From: Exiguobacterium profundum
Lineage (GTDB): Bacteria > Bacillota > Bacilli > Exiguobacteriales > Exiguobacteriaceae
Direction: 5' to 3'
DNA length: 64,000 bases
NCBI RefSeq assembly: GCF_001909285.1
Contig: NZ_MRSV01000001.1
Location: forward strand, 825,331-889,330
The notes below the pieces were generated by a model. The model saw nothing but the letters and a program-made list of their open reading frames with translations. It did no database searches and was not told the origin of the DNA. Every line of letters starts with the position of its first letter. The stretch's first letter is position 1. Made by a program: the position numbers and the translations under genes. Positions 36,965-44,010 of the stretch are shown here, piece by piece.

Positions 36965-37635
36965 CCGGAACGCTCCTCGGTCCATCGATAGCCACGTCCC
37001 CATACCGTCTTTAAATAATCATCAATCGGGAATCCTGCATCGCCTAACTTTTCTCGAATCATACGAATATGCGCATCAACGGTGCGTGGGTCGGATTCTG
37101 CAGAATAGGGCCAGACAAGGTCAAACAAATCTAGGCGGTTGAAGAGGCGATTCGGGTGCTGAAGGAACAATTTTAAGATGGCCGTCGCTTTTGGTGTGAG
37201 GACAATCTCTTGTTCTTCATACAAAACGCGTCCGCTCTCCTCATCGTAACGTAGTGGTCCGTATTGGATGTTGACGACACGGGTCCGGCGCAAGACGGCA
37301 CGAATACGAGCGAGGAGCACGTTCCCATCGAACGGTTTGGTGACGTAATCATCCGCTCCAGCATCTAATCCTTGGATGGTCGTCTCATTGTCTGAACGTG
37401 CCGTCAACAAGACGACAGGTAATGCCGGATCCATCGTCTTTAACTGACGACAAAGTGAGATCCCATCTACTTCTGGCATCATAATATCTAAAAGGACGAG
37501 ATCCGGTCGCTCTTCGATTTTGTCGAGTGCGGAACGGGCATCGCTCGCCTCGATGCAAAAGTAGCCGTCACTTTCAAGAAACAAACGAATCAAATGTCTC
37601 ATTTTTTCTTCTTTTTTTACGATGAGAATCTTCAT
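36961..37635 (-). CDS. OmpR-family response regulator with altered acidic pocket
   Basis: The 224-residue product has a receiver domain with phospho-acceptor Asp50 (LVLLDIMMPE), the conserved Thr in LLTARSD and Lys in YVTKPF, and a winged-helix DNA-binding domain (TPKATAILKLFLQHPNRLF, TVDAHIRMIREKLG, WGRGYRW). The acidic pair that normally follows ILIV is replaced: ILIVKKEEK gives Lys7-Lys8 where Asp-Asp or Asp-Glu is nearly universal for Mg2+ binding. It may be phosphorylated poorly or work without it. It is followed by its kinase. Confidence 0.85.
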   Translation of the reverse strand: MKILIVKKEEKMRHLIRLFLESDGYFCIEASDARSALDKIEERPDLVLLDIMMPEVDGISLCRQLKTMDPALPVVLLTARSDNETTIQGLDAGADDYVTKPFDGNVLLARIRAVLRRTRVVNIQYGPLRYDEESGRVLYEEQEIVLTPKATAILKLFLQHPNRLFNRLDLFDLVWPYSAESDPRTVDAHIRMIREKLGDAGFPIDDYLKTVWGRGYRWTEERSG

Positions 37636-37660
37636 CTTGCATTCCTCCTTCCTCTTATTA

Positions 37661-37999
37661 TTATCGTTCCGTGTGCTTTACGTGATTTCCTTCCATGGCG
37701 AAAAGAGTCTGTAGTTGTTCACGTGCGCGTTCGACGTCTCGACAGTAAATGACGGGTACTCTCGCGTCAATCGGTCGATCCGTGACGATGGCTACTGCAC
37801 CATTTCGGATGGCGGCCCTCACTAAATCGACGCCACGTTCATTGATTGGGCGCTTGCATATATATAAAAACATTTTATTTATTTTTTCTGGTGTCGTTCC
37901 GATTCCGCGAATTGTCATTTCTTCCGGGTGATCGAGATAGGACCAAGATAAAACAGAATCAAGTGTTGCCAGTACGTCACGCAATGTCCGCTCTTGCAT
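37661..37999 (-). CDS. Stand-alone MurE N-terminal-like domain
   Basis: The 112-residue product resembles the UDP-binding N-terminal domain of Mur ligases: the stretch PEKINKMFLYICKRPINERGVDLVRAAIRNGAVAIVTDRPI parallels the GxLFVAxxG...DGxxFIxxAIxxGAVAVV pattern. The ATP-binding and C-terminal ligase domains are absent. AGGAG is 7 bases before the ATG at 37999. It could bind UDP-MurNAc peptides or be a relic; no function is assigned. Confidence 0.6.
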   Translation of the reverse strand: MQERTLRDVLATLDSVLSWSYLDHPEEMTIRGIGTTPEKINKMFLYICKRPINERGVDLVRAAIRNGAVAIVTDRPIDARVPVIYCRDVERAREQLQTLFAMEGNHVKHTER

Positions 38000-38167
38000 C
38001 ATCGTTCTCCTTCCTTGCATGAACTCAATTTCACTAGTGTACCCGATGTTTGTGAAAAAGAAGTGAAAAGCGTTAAGAGTACGAATAGACGGAGAAATAG
38101 GCGGGTTTGAGTATAGAACAAAAAAAAAAAAGAGTTTTTATACGCACAATAAGAAAGGATGAATAAG

Positions 38168-38644
38168 ATGAAACAGTACGGTAAATTTGGAATCATGATT
38201 GCGGTCTCGACATTCATTATGTATTGGCTCATGTATTTGAACGTGTTTCAGTTCAATCATATCTTCTTTAGTCAGACAAGGTTGTACATGGCACTCATCA
38301 TGGGATCGGTCATGGCGTTCGTCATGCTTCTCTTCATGTGGGGGATGTATAAGAACAAAACAGTTAACTTTATCATCCTAGGGGTCAGTGCTCTCGTCTT
38401 CAGTGCTTCGCTTTGGCTCGTACGTAGCCAGACGACCGTCGATGATGTCAGTTGGATGAAAGCGATGATCCCTCACCACTCGATTGCCATTTTGACAAGT
38501 GAACGCGCTGAAATTGAAGACCCACGCGTGAAAGAATTGTCTGAAGAAATCATCAAGGCACAGCGCCGTGAAATTGAAGAAATGAAGCGATTGATTGAAG
38601 ATTTAGAGGATGAAGAGGAGAACGCCGAGGAAAATCGTGAGTAA
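38168..38644 (+). CDS. DUF305 family membrane protein
   Basis: The 158-residue product has three membrane helices and then a DUF305 four-helix-type domain marked by MIPHHSIAILTSERAEIEDPRVKELSEEIIKAQ. DUF305 proteins are frequent in copper and metal resistance loci, which fits the copper genes before it, but no reaction is known. AAAGGA is 9 bases before the ATG at 38168. An A12 tract (38120-38131) lies in the upstream region. Confidence 0.8.
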   Translation: MKQYGKFGIMIAVSTFIMYWLMYLNVFQFNHIFFSQTRLYMALIMGSVMAFVMLLFMWGMYKNKTVNFIILGVSALVFSASLWLVRSQTTVDDVSWMKAMIPHHSIAILTSERAEIEDPRVKELSEEIIKAQRREIEEMKRLIEDLEDEEENAEENRE

Positions 38645-38649
38645 CAGAC

Positions 38650-38681
38650 ATGCACAGTCGAAAACGGCTGTGCATTTTTTG
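38650..38681 (+). terminator. Terminator after the DUF305 gene
   Basis: An 11-pair hairpin with an AAAA loop (38650-38660 with 38665-38675) is followed by a T run. Confidence 0.85.
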
Positions 38682-38843
38682 TATGTTGATAAGGAAAAAT
38701 AAAGAAAGTAAGTTATAATTTGTTTTCCTTTATTTGAAATATAAATGACATATTTGTCGGTTCGTTTTGGTGGTAAAATTTTTTCAGTTAGATAATATAA
38801 AAAATAAAAATTTAAATACATAATTGAAAGGATTTACCACATC

Positions 38844-39560
38844 ATGAAACGAAAGATGCTCTCTCTCTTCTGTGCCGTTCTTCTCACAGTCGGAATCTTC
38901 ACTCCGACAGGTACCCCGGCTGAAGCTGCTACCACGTATTATGTCAAAGTCACGACTAACAGTTTAAACGTCCGTTCGGGCCCGGGCACGACGTATGCAA
39001 TCGTCGGCAGTGCGAAGTTGGGACAATCCTTCAAATATCTCGGCGTGAGCGGGGGATGAACAAAAATCAATTTCAACGGGACATCCCGCTACGTATCCAG
39101 TACATATGTGAAGAAGTACAGTGTCTCCACGCTTTCAACCACATCGACTGCGAAAATGATCATCCCGACAAAAGGGACGTTGACACAAAAGTATGGTCCG
39201 GCGAGCGGGCAGTACGGTTATACGTTCCATAACGGTATCGACTTGGCTGCTCCAAGAGGAACACCGGTCGTGTCAGCCGCTTATGGAAAAGTCATCGTTT
39301 CTCGGAACTATGGGGCTTACGGTAACCACATCATGATGAGCCATCAGTTGAATGGACAAACATATATTACTGTATACGCACACCTTGATCGCCTCAATGT
39401 CGTTACAGGACAAACGTTAGCAAAAGGAGCAACGATTGGAACGGTCGGGAATACCGGTAACTCGTTCGGGAATCATCTCCACTTCGAAGTGCATCGGAAC
39501 AGCTATGTGTATAGCAGTTCATCTCCTGCTAACAGTATCAATCCGTATACAATGTTTTGA
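38844..39560 (+). pseudogene. Secreted SH3-M23 peptidoglycan hydrolase split by an in-frame TGA
   Basis: The gene encodes a signal peptide (residues 1-28, ending PAEAA), a bacterial SH3 domain (YYVKVTTNSLNVRSGPGTTYAIVG) and an M23 zinc peptidase domain with all ligands (HNGIDLAAPRGTPVVSA, HLHFEV), 238 codons in all. TGA at 39057-39059 cuts the SH3 domain after GVSGG, and the same frame then continues TKINFNGTSRYVSSTYVKK. SH3_3 domains have Trp here (GGW-like), so TGG to TGA is the likely change. Without readthrough only a secreted SH3 fragment is made. The start has GAAAGGA 11 bases upstream. Confidence 0.82.
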
Positions 39561-39563
39561 CAT

Positions 39564-39604
39564 AAAAGCACGCGCTCTCAAACAATGGGAGCGCGTGCTT
39601 TTTG
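39564..39604 (+). terminator. Terminator after the SH3-M23 gene
   Basis: A GC-rich perfect 12-pair hairpin (39566-39577 with 39589-39600) is followed by T5. Confidence 0.85.
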
Positions 39605-39605
39605 G

Positions 39606-39767
39606 TTAATGCCATGTTGTTTGTTTGTTTCGTTCGATTTGGTTGGCGGCGATGAAGCTGACACCAAGGACGATACCGAACACCAATCCGAATAGATTAT
39701 TGAAAAGTAACATAAGGATGATCCCGAAGACGAGACCGATACTCATGAGGCCAATTCGATCAAACAT
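39606..39767 (-). CDS. Small membrane protein of unknown function, 53 residues
   Basis: An ATG at 39767 with AAGGGGA 6 bases upstream opens a 53-codon frame, starting MFDRIGLMSIGLVFGIIL and containing one long or two short hydrophobic helices, ending in a polar NQIERNKQTTWH tail. The strong ribosome binding site and hydrophobic pattern support it as real. No homology is recognised. Confidence 0.6.
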   Translation of the reverse strand: MFDRIGLMSIGLVFGIILMLLFNNLFGLVFGIVLGVSFIAANQIERNKQTTWH

Positions 39768-39854
39768 ATTGAATCCCCTTTTCTGTAGTTGTGCACCTCA
39801 ATGATTACCCGATTTTCAAAGAAAGAACACCGACGAAATGGACTGATTGATTCA

Positions 39855-40772
39855 TTATACGTGTTTAGACGAACCAGGTTTCGTTTTGTAGAAACTATAG
39901 AGGACGCTAATCAGGATGACGAGAACGATGGTTCCAAGAGACATCCAAATCGGCATCTTGTACACATCACCGAAAATCATCTTCGCCCCGATGAAGACGA
40001 GCATGAAGCTGAGACCGTGTTTCAAATAGTAGAAGCGGTCGATCAAGTTGGCGAGGACGAAGTAGAGGCTACGAAGTCCGAGAATCGCCATGATGTTCGC
40101 ATAGAAGATGATATACGGGTCACGTGAATACGCGAAACTTGCAGCGACCGAATCGACAGCGAAGACGATATCCGACAATTCGATAAAGATGAGCGCGATG
40201 AAGAGTGGCGTGAAGAACAACTTCCCATTGATGCGCTTCGTGAACTTCCCGGATGAGATATCTTGTGTGATGGGGAGGCGTCGCTCGAGCCAACGAATCG
40301 TCTTGTTTTCTTCAAGTGACTCGTCTTTCCCGATATTCTTATACATCATCCACCCTGTATAAACGAGAAACGCTCCGAACACGTAGTAGACCCAACCGAA
40401 GTTTTCTAAAAGGGATACGCCAGCGACGATGAAGACAGCGCGGAAGAAAATCGCTCCGAGAATCCCCCAGAACAGTACCTTGTGTTGATACTTGAGTGGG
40501 ATGGCGAAATAAACAAAAACAAGTGAGAAGACGAAGACATTATCAATGGCAAGTGCCTTTTCGATAAAGTAGACGCTCGCATATTCCGTTGCGGCTGTAC
40601 TTCCTTGCGTGAAGAACAACCATCCTCCGAATGCGATGGCAATCCCAATCCAGACAAACGTCCATGTCCATGCTTCGCGGAGCGAGACTTCGTGCGCTTT
40701 ACGGTGGAACACCCCGAGGTCAAGTGCGAGCATGAAGATGACGATGAGTAAGAACCCGATGAGTAGGGTCAA
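39855..40772 (-). CDS. TerC/Alx family membrane protein
   Basis: The 305-residue product has about nine membrane helices and the TerC signatures EKALAIDNVFVFSLVF and IELSDIVFAVDSVAASFA with conserved acidic residues inside the membrane. Relatives export manganese or help load metal onto secreted enzymes. Three TTG codons stand in a row (40778-40770); AGGAGG is 8 bases before the third, which I take as start. No yybP-ykoY manganese riboswitch is seen upstream; instead there is a repeated operator-like motif. Confidence 0.85.
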   Translation of the reverse strand: MTLLIGFLLIVIFMLALDLGVFHRKAHEVSLREAWTWTFVWIGIAIAFGGWLFFTQGSTAATEYASVYFIEKALAIDNVFVFSLVFVYFAIPLKYQHKVLFWGILGAIFFRAVFIVAGVSLLENFGWVYYVFGAFLVYTGWMMYKNIGKDESLEENKTIRWLERRLPITQDISSGKFTKRINGKLFFTPLFIALIFIELSDIVFAVDSVAASFAYSRDPYIIFYANIMAILGLRSLYFVLANLIDRFYYLKHGLSFMLVFIGAKMIFGDVYKMPIWMSLGTIVLVILISVLYSFYKTKPGSSKHV

Positions 40773-40791
40773 CAACAATTCCTCCTTTTAA

Positions 40792-40844
40792 GGTCATATG
40801 AACTTCTATATATTTAATTTAAGTTCATAAGAACTCAAAGTCAA
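40792..40844 (-). promoter_or_regulatory. terC promoter with two operator-like repeats
   Basis: On the minus strand TTGACT (40844-40839) and TAAATT (40821-40816) are 17 bases apart. The spacer is filled by the inverted repeat AGTTCTTATGAACT (40835-40822), and a near copy AAGTTCATATGACC (40805-40792) lies before the start codon. Confidence 0.55.
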
Positions 40845-40852
40845 GCAAAAAA

Positions 40853-40879
40853 ATAAAAAACCACTCGAAAAGGAGTGGT
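40853..40879 (-). terminator. Terminator after dedA
   Basis: A 7-pair hairpin (40860-40866 with 40873-40879), overlapping the end of the gene, is followed by T6 on the minus strand. Confidence 0.75.
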
Positions 40880-41499
40880 CAATGTGTAGAGCGTCTTCTT
40901 AACACTATGCGAGCCGTCCAACCGACAACAGCGATTATTGTGAATCCTAAAAACATATACATCACATGTGAATACATTTCGATATACCCTAACCAAACTT
41001 GCCAATTCTCGCCGACTACAACACCAATAAAAATGAGTACCGTGTTCCAAATGAGCGTCCCGCATGTCGTCAACACGATAAATTGAAGGAACGGCATATT
41101 CGACATACCGGCTGGAATCGAAATCAAACTGCGTACGACGGGAACGAACCGACCGAAGAATACTAATTTTGGACCGAATCGATCAAACCAGCGATCAGCC
41201 ATTCGAACATCTTCTATTTTCAGATAAATTCTTTTGCCGTAACGGGTGATGAATGACTCGAGACGTTCTCGGTCCAGTAAAAGTCCAATCCCATAAAGGA
41301 CGACGGCACCTAGGAGTGCTCCGACTGTTGCCACAACAATCATCCAAATAGGATTGAGTGTGGTTGTAGTTGTGAAAAAACCGCCAAAAATTAAGATTAA
41401 TTCGGATGGGATTGGGGGGAACACATTCTCAATAAAAATGAGAAACATGACTCCGAAATAACCAAACTGTTCAATGACTTGTTGAATCCATTGCTCCAT
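40879..41499 (-). CDS. DedA family membrane protein
   Basis: The 206-residue product matches DedA: ENVFPPIPSELILIFGGFF near the start, GRFVPVVRSLISIPAGMSNM in the middle (with the conserved basic and Gly residues) and several membrane helices. DedA proteins are implicated in lipid carrier (undecaprenyl phosphate) or phospholipid flipping and membrane-potential homeostasis. GGAG lies 11 bases before the ATG. Confidence 0.88.
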   Translation of the reverse strand: MEQWIQQVIEQFGYFGVMFLIFIENVFPPIPSELILIFGGFFTTTTTLNPIWMIVVATVGALLGAVVLYGIGLLLDRERLESFITRYGKRIYLKIEDVRMADRWFDRFGPKLVFFGRFVPVVRSLISIPAGMSNMPFLQFIVLTTCGTLIWNTVLIFIGVVVGENWQVWLGYIEMYSHVMYMFLGFTIIAVVGWTARIVLRRRSTH

Positions 41500-41838
41500 A
41501 CCGTGATCGTCTCCTACCTAATTCATATTCTCCATCAACAATAAGTCGAATGACGACGATTTGGACATCCATCCTAAGATGTAAAGTGTTTTTAAACGAT
41601 TTTTTGATGTCACTTAAGAGTAATTTCAAGGTCAAACTCACTTGAAAGTGATTATTCTTACATATATCGCAGAAGTGACCACAAATATACGGAGTGACTT
41701 CGATGCGTGATTTTCTGAACTGCAAATTAAGTATGAAGAAACTAGGAAAAAAAAAATTTATGAATAATCATATTCATTTCACAAAAAGCATTCGGATAAA
41801 TCTGACAATTTAAGTTAAAAAAATTTTTATGAAAAGTT
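41500..41838. other. AT-rich intergenic region without a recognised gene
   Basis: This stretch between divergent dedA and kdp holds an A10 run (41747-41756) and no open frame with a good ribosome binding site. I see no clear promoter for dedA. Confidence 0.5.
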
Positions 41839-41839
41839 A

Positions 41840-41868
41840 TTTACAGTCATTTTGAATCGGCGTAACAT
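41840..41868 (+). promoter_or_regulatory. kdp promoter
   Basis: TTTACA (41840-41845) and TAACAT (41863-41868) are 17 bases apart, placing the transcript start shortly before the riboswitch. Confidence 0.6.
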
Positions 41869-41894
41869 CCATCTCATCAACTTCATACGTATTG

Positions 41895-42056
41895 TTGAAA
41901 TCTTTTCGCCGAGTTCCGGAGACGGAAGCGGGGGACCCACCGTCCAATCTGGACTGGGGTGAATCCTCAAGTGAGGTAGGGCCAACCTAGGCAAGCCCGA
42001 ATCCGACAGCTAACCTCGTAGGCGTTATTAGGGGGATCCGACTCATGCAGTGATAT
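41895..42056 (+). promoter_or_regulatory. c-di-AMP riboswitch (ydaO/yuaA class)
   Basis: The conserved blocks of this class are present in order: GCCGAG at 41908, GGGTGAATCC at about 41957, GGTAGGGCC at about 41975, and the long conserved 3' block CCGAATCCGACAGCTAACC then CTCGTAGGCG (41998-42024), followed by AGGGGGAT. In Bacillus, c-di-AMP binding turns off potassium uptake genes; an intrinsic terminator follows directly here. Confidence 0.92.
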
Positions 42057-42057
42057 G

Positions 42058-42091
42058 CCACTGGAGCCGTTTCTTGCTCCTGTGGTTTTTT
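42058..42091 (+). terminator. Riboswitch expression-platform terminator
   Basis: A 10-position stem with one mismatch (42058-42067 with 42076-42085) is followed by T6. It should form when c-di-AMP is bound. Confidence 0.85.
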
Positions 42092-42144
42092 GTTCGTTTC
42101 TAATGTTAAATTAAGTTAAAAAAATAAAAAAAGAGGTTGTTAAA

Positions 42145-42246
42145 ATGACTGATTTATTCGCAATCGCTTTACTGATTGGTTTAGTGGCGTCTATGAATGT
42201 GATGATTCGCTCGATTGATCGGATGCACTGGAATGAACAGGGGTGA
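42145..42246 (+). CDS. Small membrane protein upstream of kdpF, 33 residues
   Basis: An ATG at 42145, preceded by AGAGG about 8 bases upstream, opens a 33-codon frame beginning MTDLFAIALLIGLVASMNV, one hydrophobic helix followed by a charged tail ending NEQG. Its stop lies 4 bases before the kdpF start. It could be a leader peptide or an extra small Kdp subunit; no homology is recognised. Confidence 0.55.
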   Translation: MTDLFAIALLIGLVASMNVMIRSIDRMHWNEQG

Positions 42247-42250
42247 CGAC

Positions 42251-42331
42251 ATGTATATCGTGCTTTTGGCAATTGGAATTGGGTATCTCGCTTACTTGAC
42301 CGTTGCATTACTAAAACCAGAAAAATTTTAA
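42251..42331 (+). CDS. kdpF: Potassium-transporting ATPase small subunit KdpF
   Basis: The 26-residue peptide starts MYIVLLAIGIGYLAYL and ends ALLKPEKF, matching KdpF, the single-helix subunit that stabilises the KdpABC complex; the Y-L-x-x-L-L-x-P-E-x-F pattern is diagnostic. AGGGGTG is 6 bases before the ATG. kdpA follows. Confidence 0.85.
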   Translation: MYIVLLAIGIGYLAYLTVALLKPEKF

Positions 42332-42353
42332 GGATAGAGGAGAATGACGAAAG

Positions 42354-43991
42354 ATGTGGGTTACATTCATCATCACATTGAGTCTGCTCATCACAATCAC
42401 GATGACAGCCAGTGCCATGTTAGGTGGCTATATTGGACGGCGGTTTGTACCGATTCAAGAACGACCAAACTATGTCGGGAAAGCGCTCGAGACAAGAATT
42501 ACACGTCGTCTTCGAATAAATGAGCGTGAAAAGCAAACATGGTTTGGCTATGCAAAAGATTTTTTGACACTCAATTTACTATTTTTATTGATTGGTTATG
42601 TGTTGCTTCGCTTTCAAGGAGTGTTGCCCTTCAATCCGAATGGGGCCGTCAACTTAGACTGGCATCTAGCCTTCCATACGGTCATCAGTTTTATGACCAA
42701 TACAGACCAACAGCACTATTCAGGTGAGGCGCTCTCTCACTTATCACAGATGTTCGTCTTATCGACACTCATGTTCGTGGCGCCAACGATGGCATTGACG
42801 ATGGCGCTGGCTTTCATTCGAGCGATTCTTGGAAAGCAGATTGGTCAGTTCTATTTCGACTTTGTACGCGTCATCGTGTACGTGCTCTTACCAATCAGCT
42901 TATTTTTCGGTATGTTTTTGATTGCGTTTGGTGTCCCACAAACCCTTAGTCCGAATGCTGTCGTCACAACGCTCGAAGGGGCGAGCCAAACGATTCAACG
43001 AGGACCGATCGCATCATTTGAGGTCATCAAACAGCTCGGGAATAACGGTGGGGGCTACTATGCGGTAAATGGTGCGCATCCATTTGAAAACCCAAGCAAG
43101 TGGACGAATTACATCCATCTTTTCTTGATGCTCTTATTACCGATGTCATTGCCGTTCATCTACGGGTCGATGGCGAAGAAACGAAAACAAGGATTCCTTT
43201 ACTTTGGTGTCATGCTTTTCTTGTTCGTCATTGGAACAGTGGCCATGTACGCCACTTTGTACTCGAACCCCTCTTTACATGGACAAGAGATGCGCTTCGG
43301 GGCAATTGGTACAGCGCTTTACGGTGCGGTGACGACAGCTGCTGAGACTGGCGCAGTCAATGCGATGCACGACTCGCTTCCATCTCTTAGCGGCATCATC
43401 TTGATGGGAAACATGATGTTGAACGTTGTCTTTGGTGGGGTCGGTGCCGGGTTTATGAATTTGATGATGTATGTAATCATCACCATTTTTGTCGCAGCTT
43501 TCTTGATTGGACAGACGCCAACCGTGCTCGGGAAGAAAATCGAGGGACGCGAGATGAAGCTTGTCGCATTAACGCTTCTTGTTTCCCCACTCCTTATTTT
43601 AGGATTTACGGCTTTGGCGCTCGTTGTACAGCCAGGACAGGACGCCATCACGAATGCGGGACCTCATGGGATTTCACAAATCTTGTATGAGTATACATCC
43701 GCTGTCGCCAACAACGGATCCGGATTCGAAGGTTTATTGGATGCGACGCCGTTTTGGAATATCACGGCAGGCTTTGCGATGTTCTTCGGTCGATATATTC
43801 CGCTTTTATTAATGGTGGCGATGGCAGGTAGCCTTCAAATGAAACCACGTGTCACGGACGATGGGGCACTTCGGACCGACACGCCGCTATTTACATCACT
43901 TCTGTTCGGTGTGATTGTCACTGTCGGTGCCTTGACCTTTTTACCAGTGTTGTTGCTTGGACCATTCGCCGAATGGCTCATGATACGTTGA
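42354..43991 (+). CDS. kdpA: Potassium-transporting ATPase subunit KdpA
   Basis: The 545-residue channel-like subunit has the four pore loops of the SKT superfamily, seen as SFMTNTDQQHY, LGNNGGGYY, TAAETGAVN and ANNGSGFEG, which form the K+ selectivity filter. Length is close to the usual 557. A ribosome binding site (GAGGAG) lies about 12 bases before the ATG. Confidence 0.95.
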   Translation: MWVTFIITLSLLITITMTASAMLGGYIGRRFVPIQERPNYVGKALETRITRRLRINEREKQTWFGYAKDFLTLNLLFLLIGYVLLRFQGVLPFNPNGAVNLDWHLAFHTVISFMTNTDQQHYSGEALSHLSQMFVLSTLMFVAPTMALTMALAFIRAILGKQIGQFYFDFVRVIVYVLLPISLFFGMFLIAFGVPQTLSPNAVVTTLEGASQTIQRGPIASFEVIKQLGNNGGGYYAVNGAHPFENPSKWTNYIHLFLMLLLPMSLPFIYGSMAKKRKQGFLYFGVMLFLFVIGTVAMYATLYSNPSLHGQEMRFGAIGTALYGAVTTAAETGAVNAMHDSLPSLSGIILMGNMMLNVVFGGVGAGFMNLMMYVIITIFVAAFLIGQTPTVLGKKIEGREMKLVALTLLVSPLLILGFTALALVVQPGQDAITNAGPHGISQILYEYTSAVANNGSGFEGLLDATPFWNITAGFAMFFGRYIPLLLMVAMAGSLQMKPRVTDDGALRTDTPLFTSLLFGVIVTVGALTFLPVLLLGPFAEWLMIR

Positions 43992-44010
43992 ACATAGGAG
44001 AGAATAGAAG

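Noticed and set aside
39057-39059. Selenocysteine or TGA recoding as a reason for the in-frame TGA codons
   Set aside because: Two of the five breaks are TAA, the expected residues are Trp or Gly rather than Cys, and normal genes here use TGA as a stop.
40770-40860. A manganese (yybP-ykoY) riboswitch before terC
   Set aside because: The leader is too short and lacks the conserved blocks.
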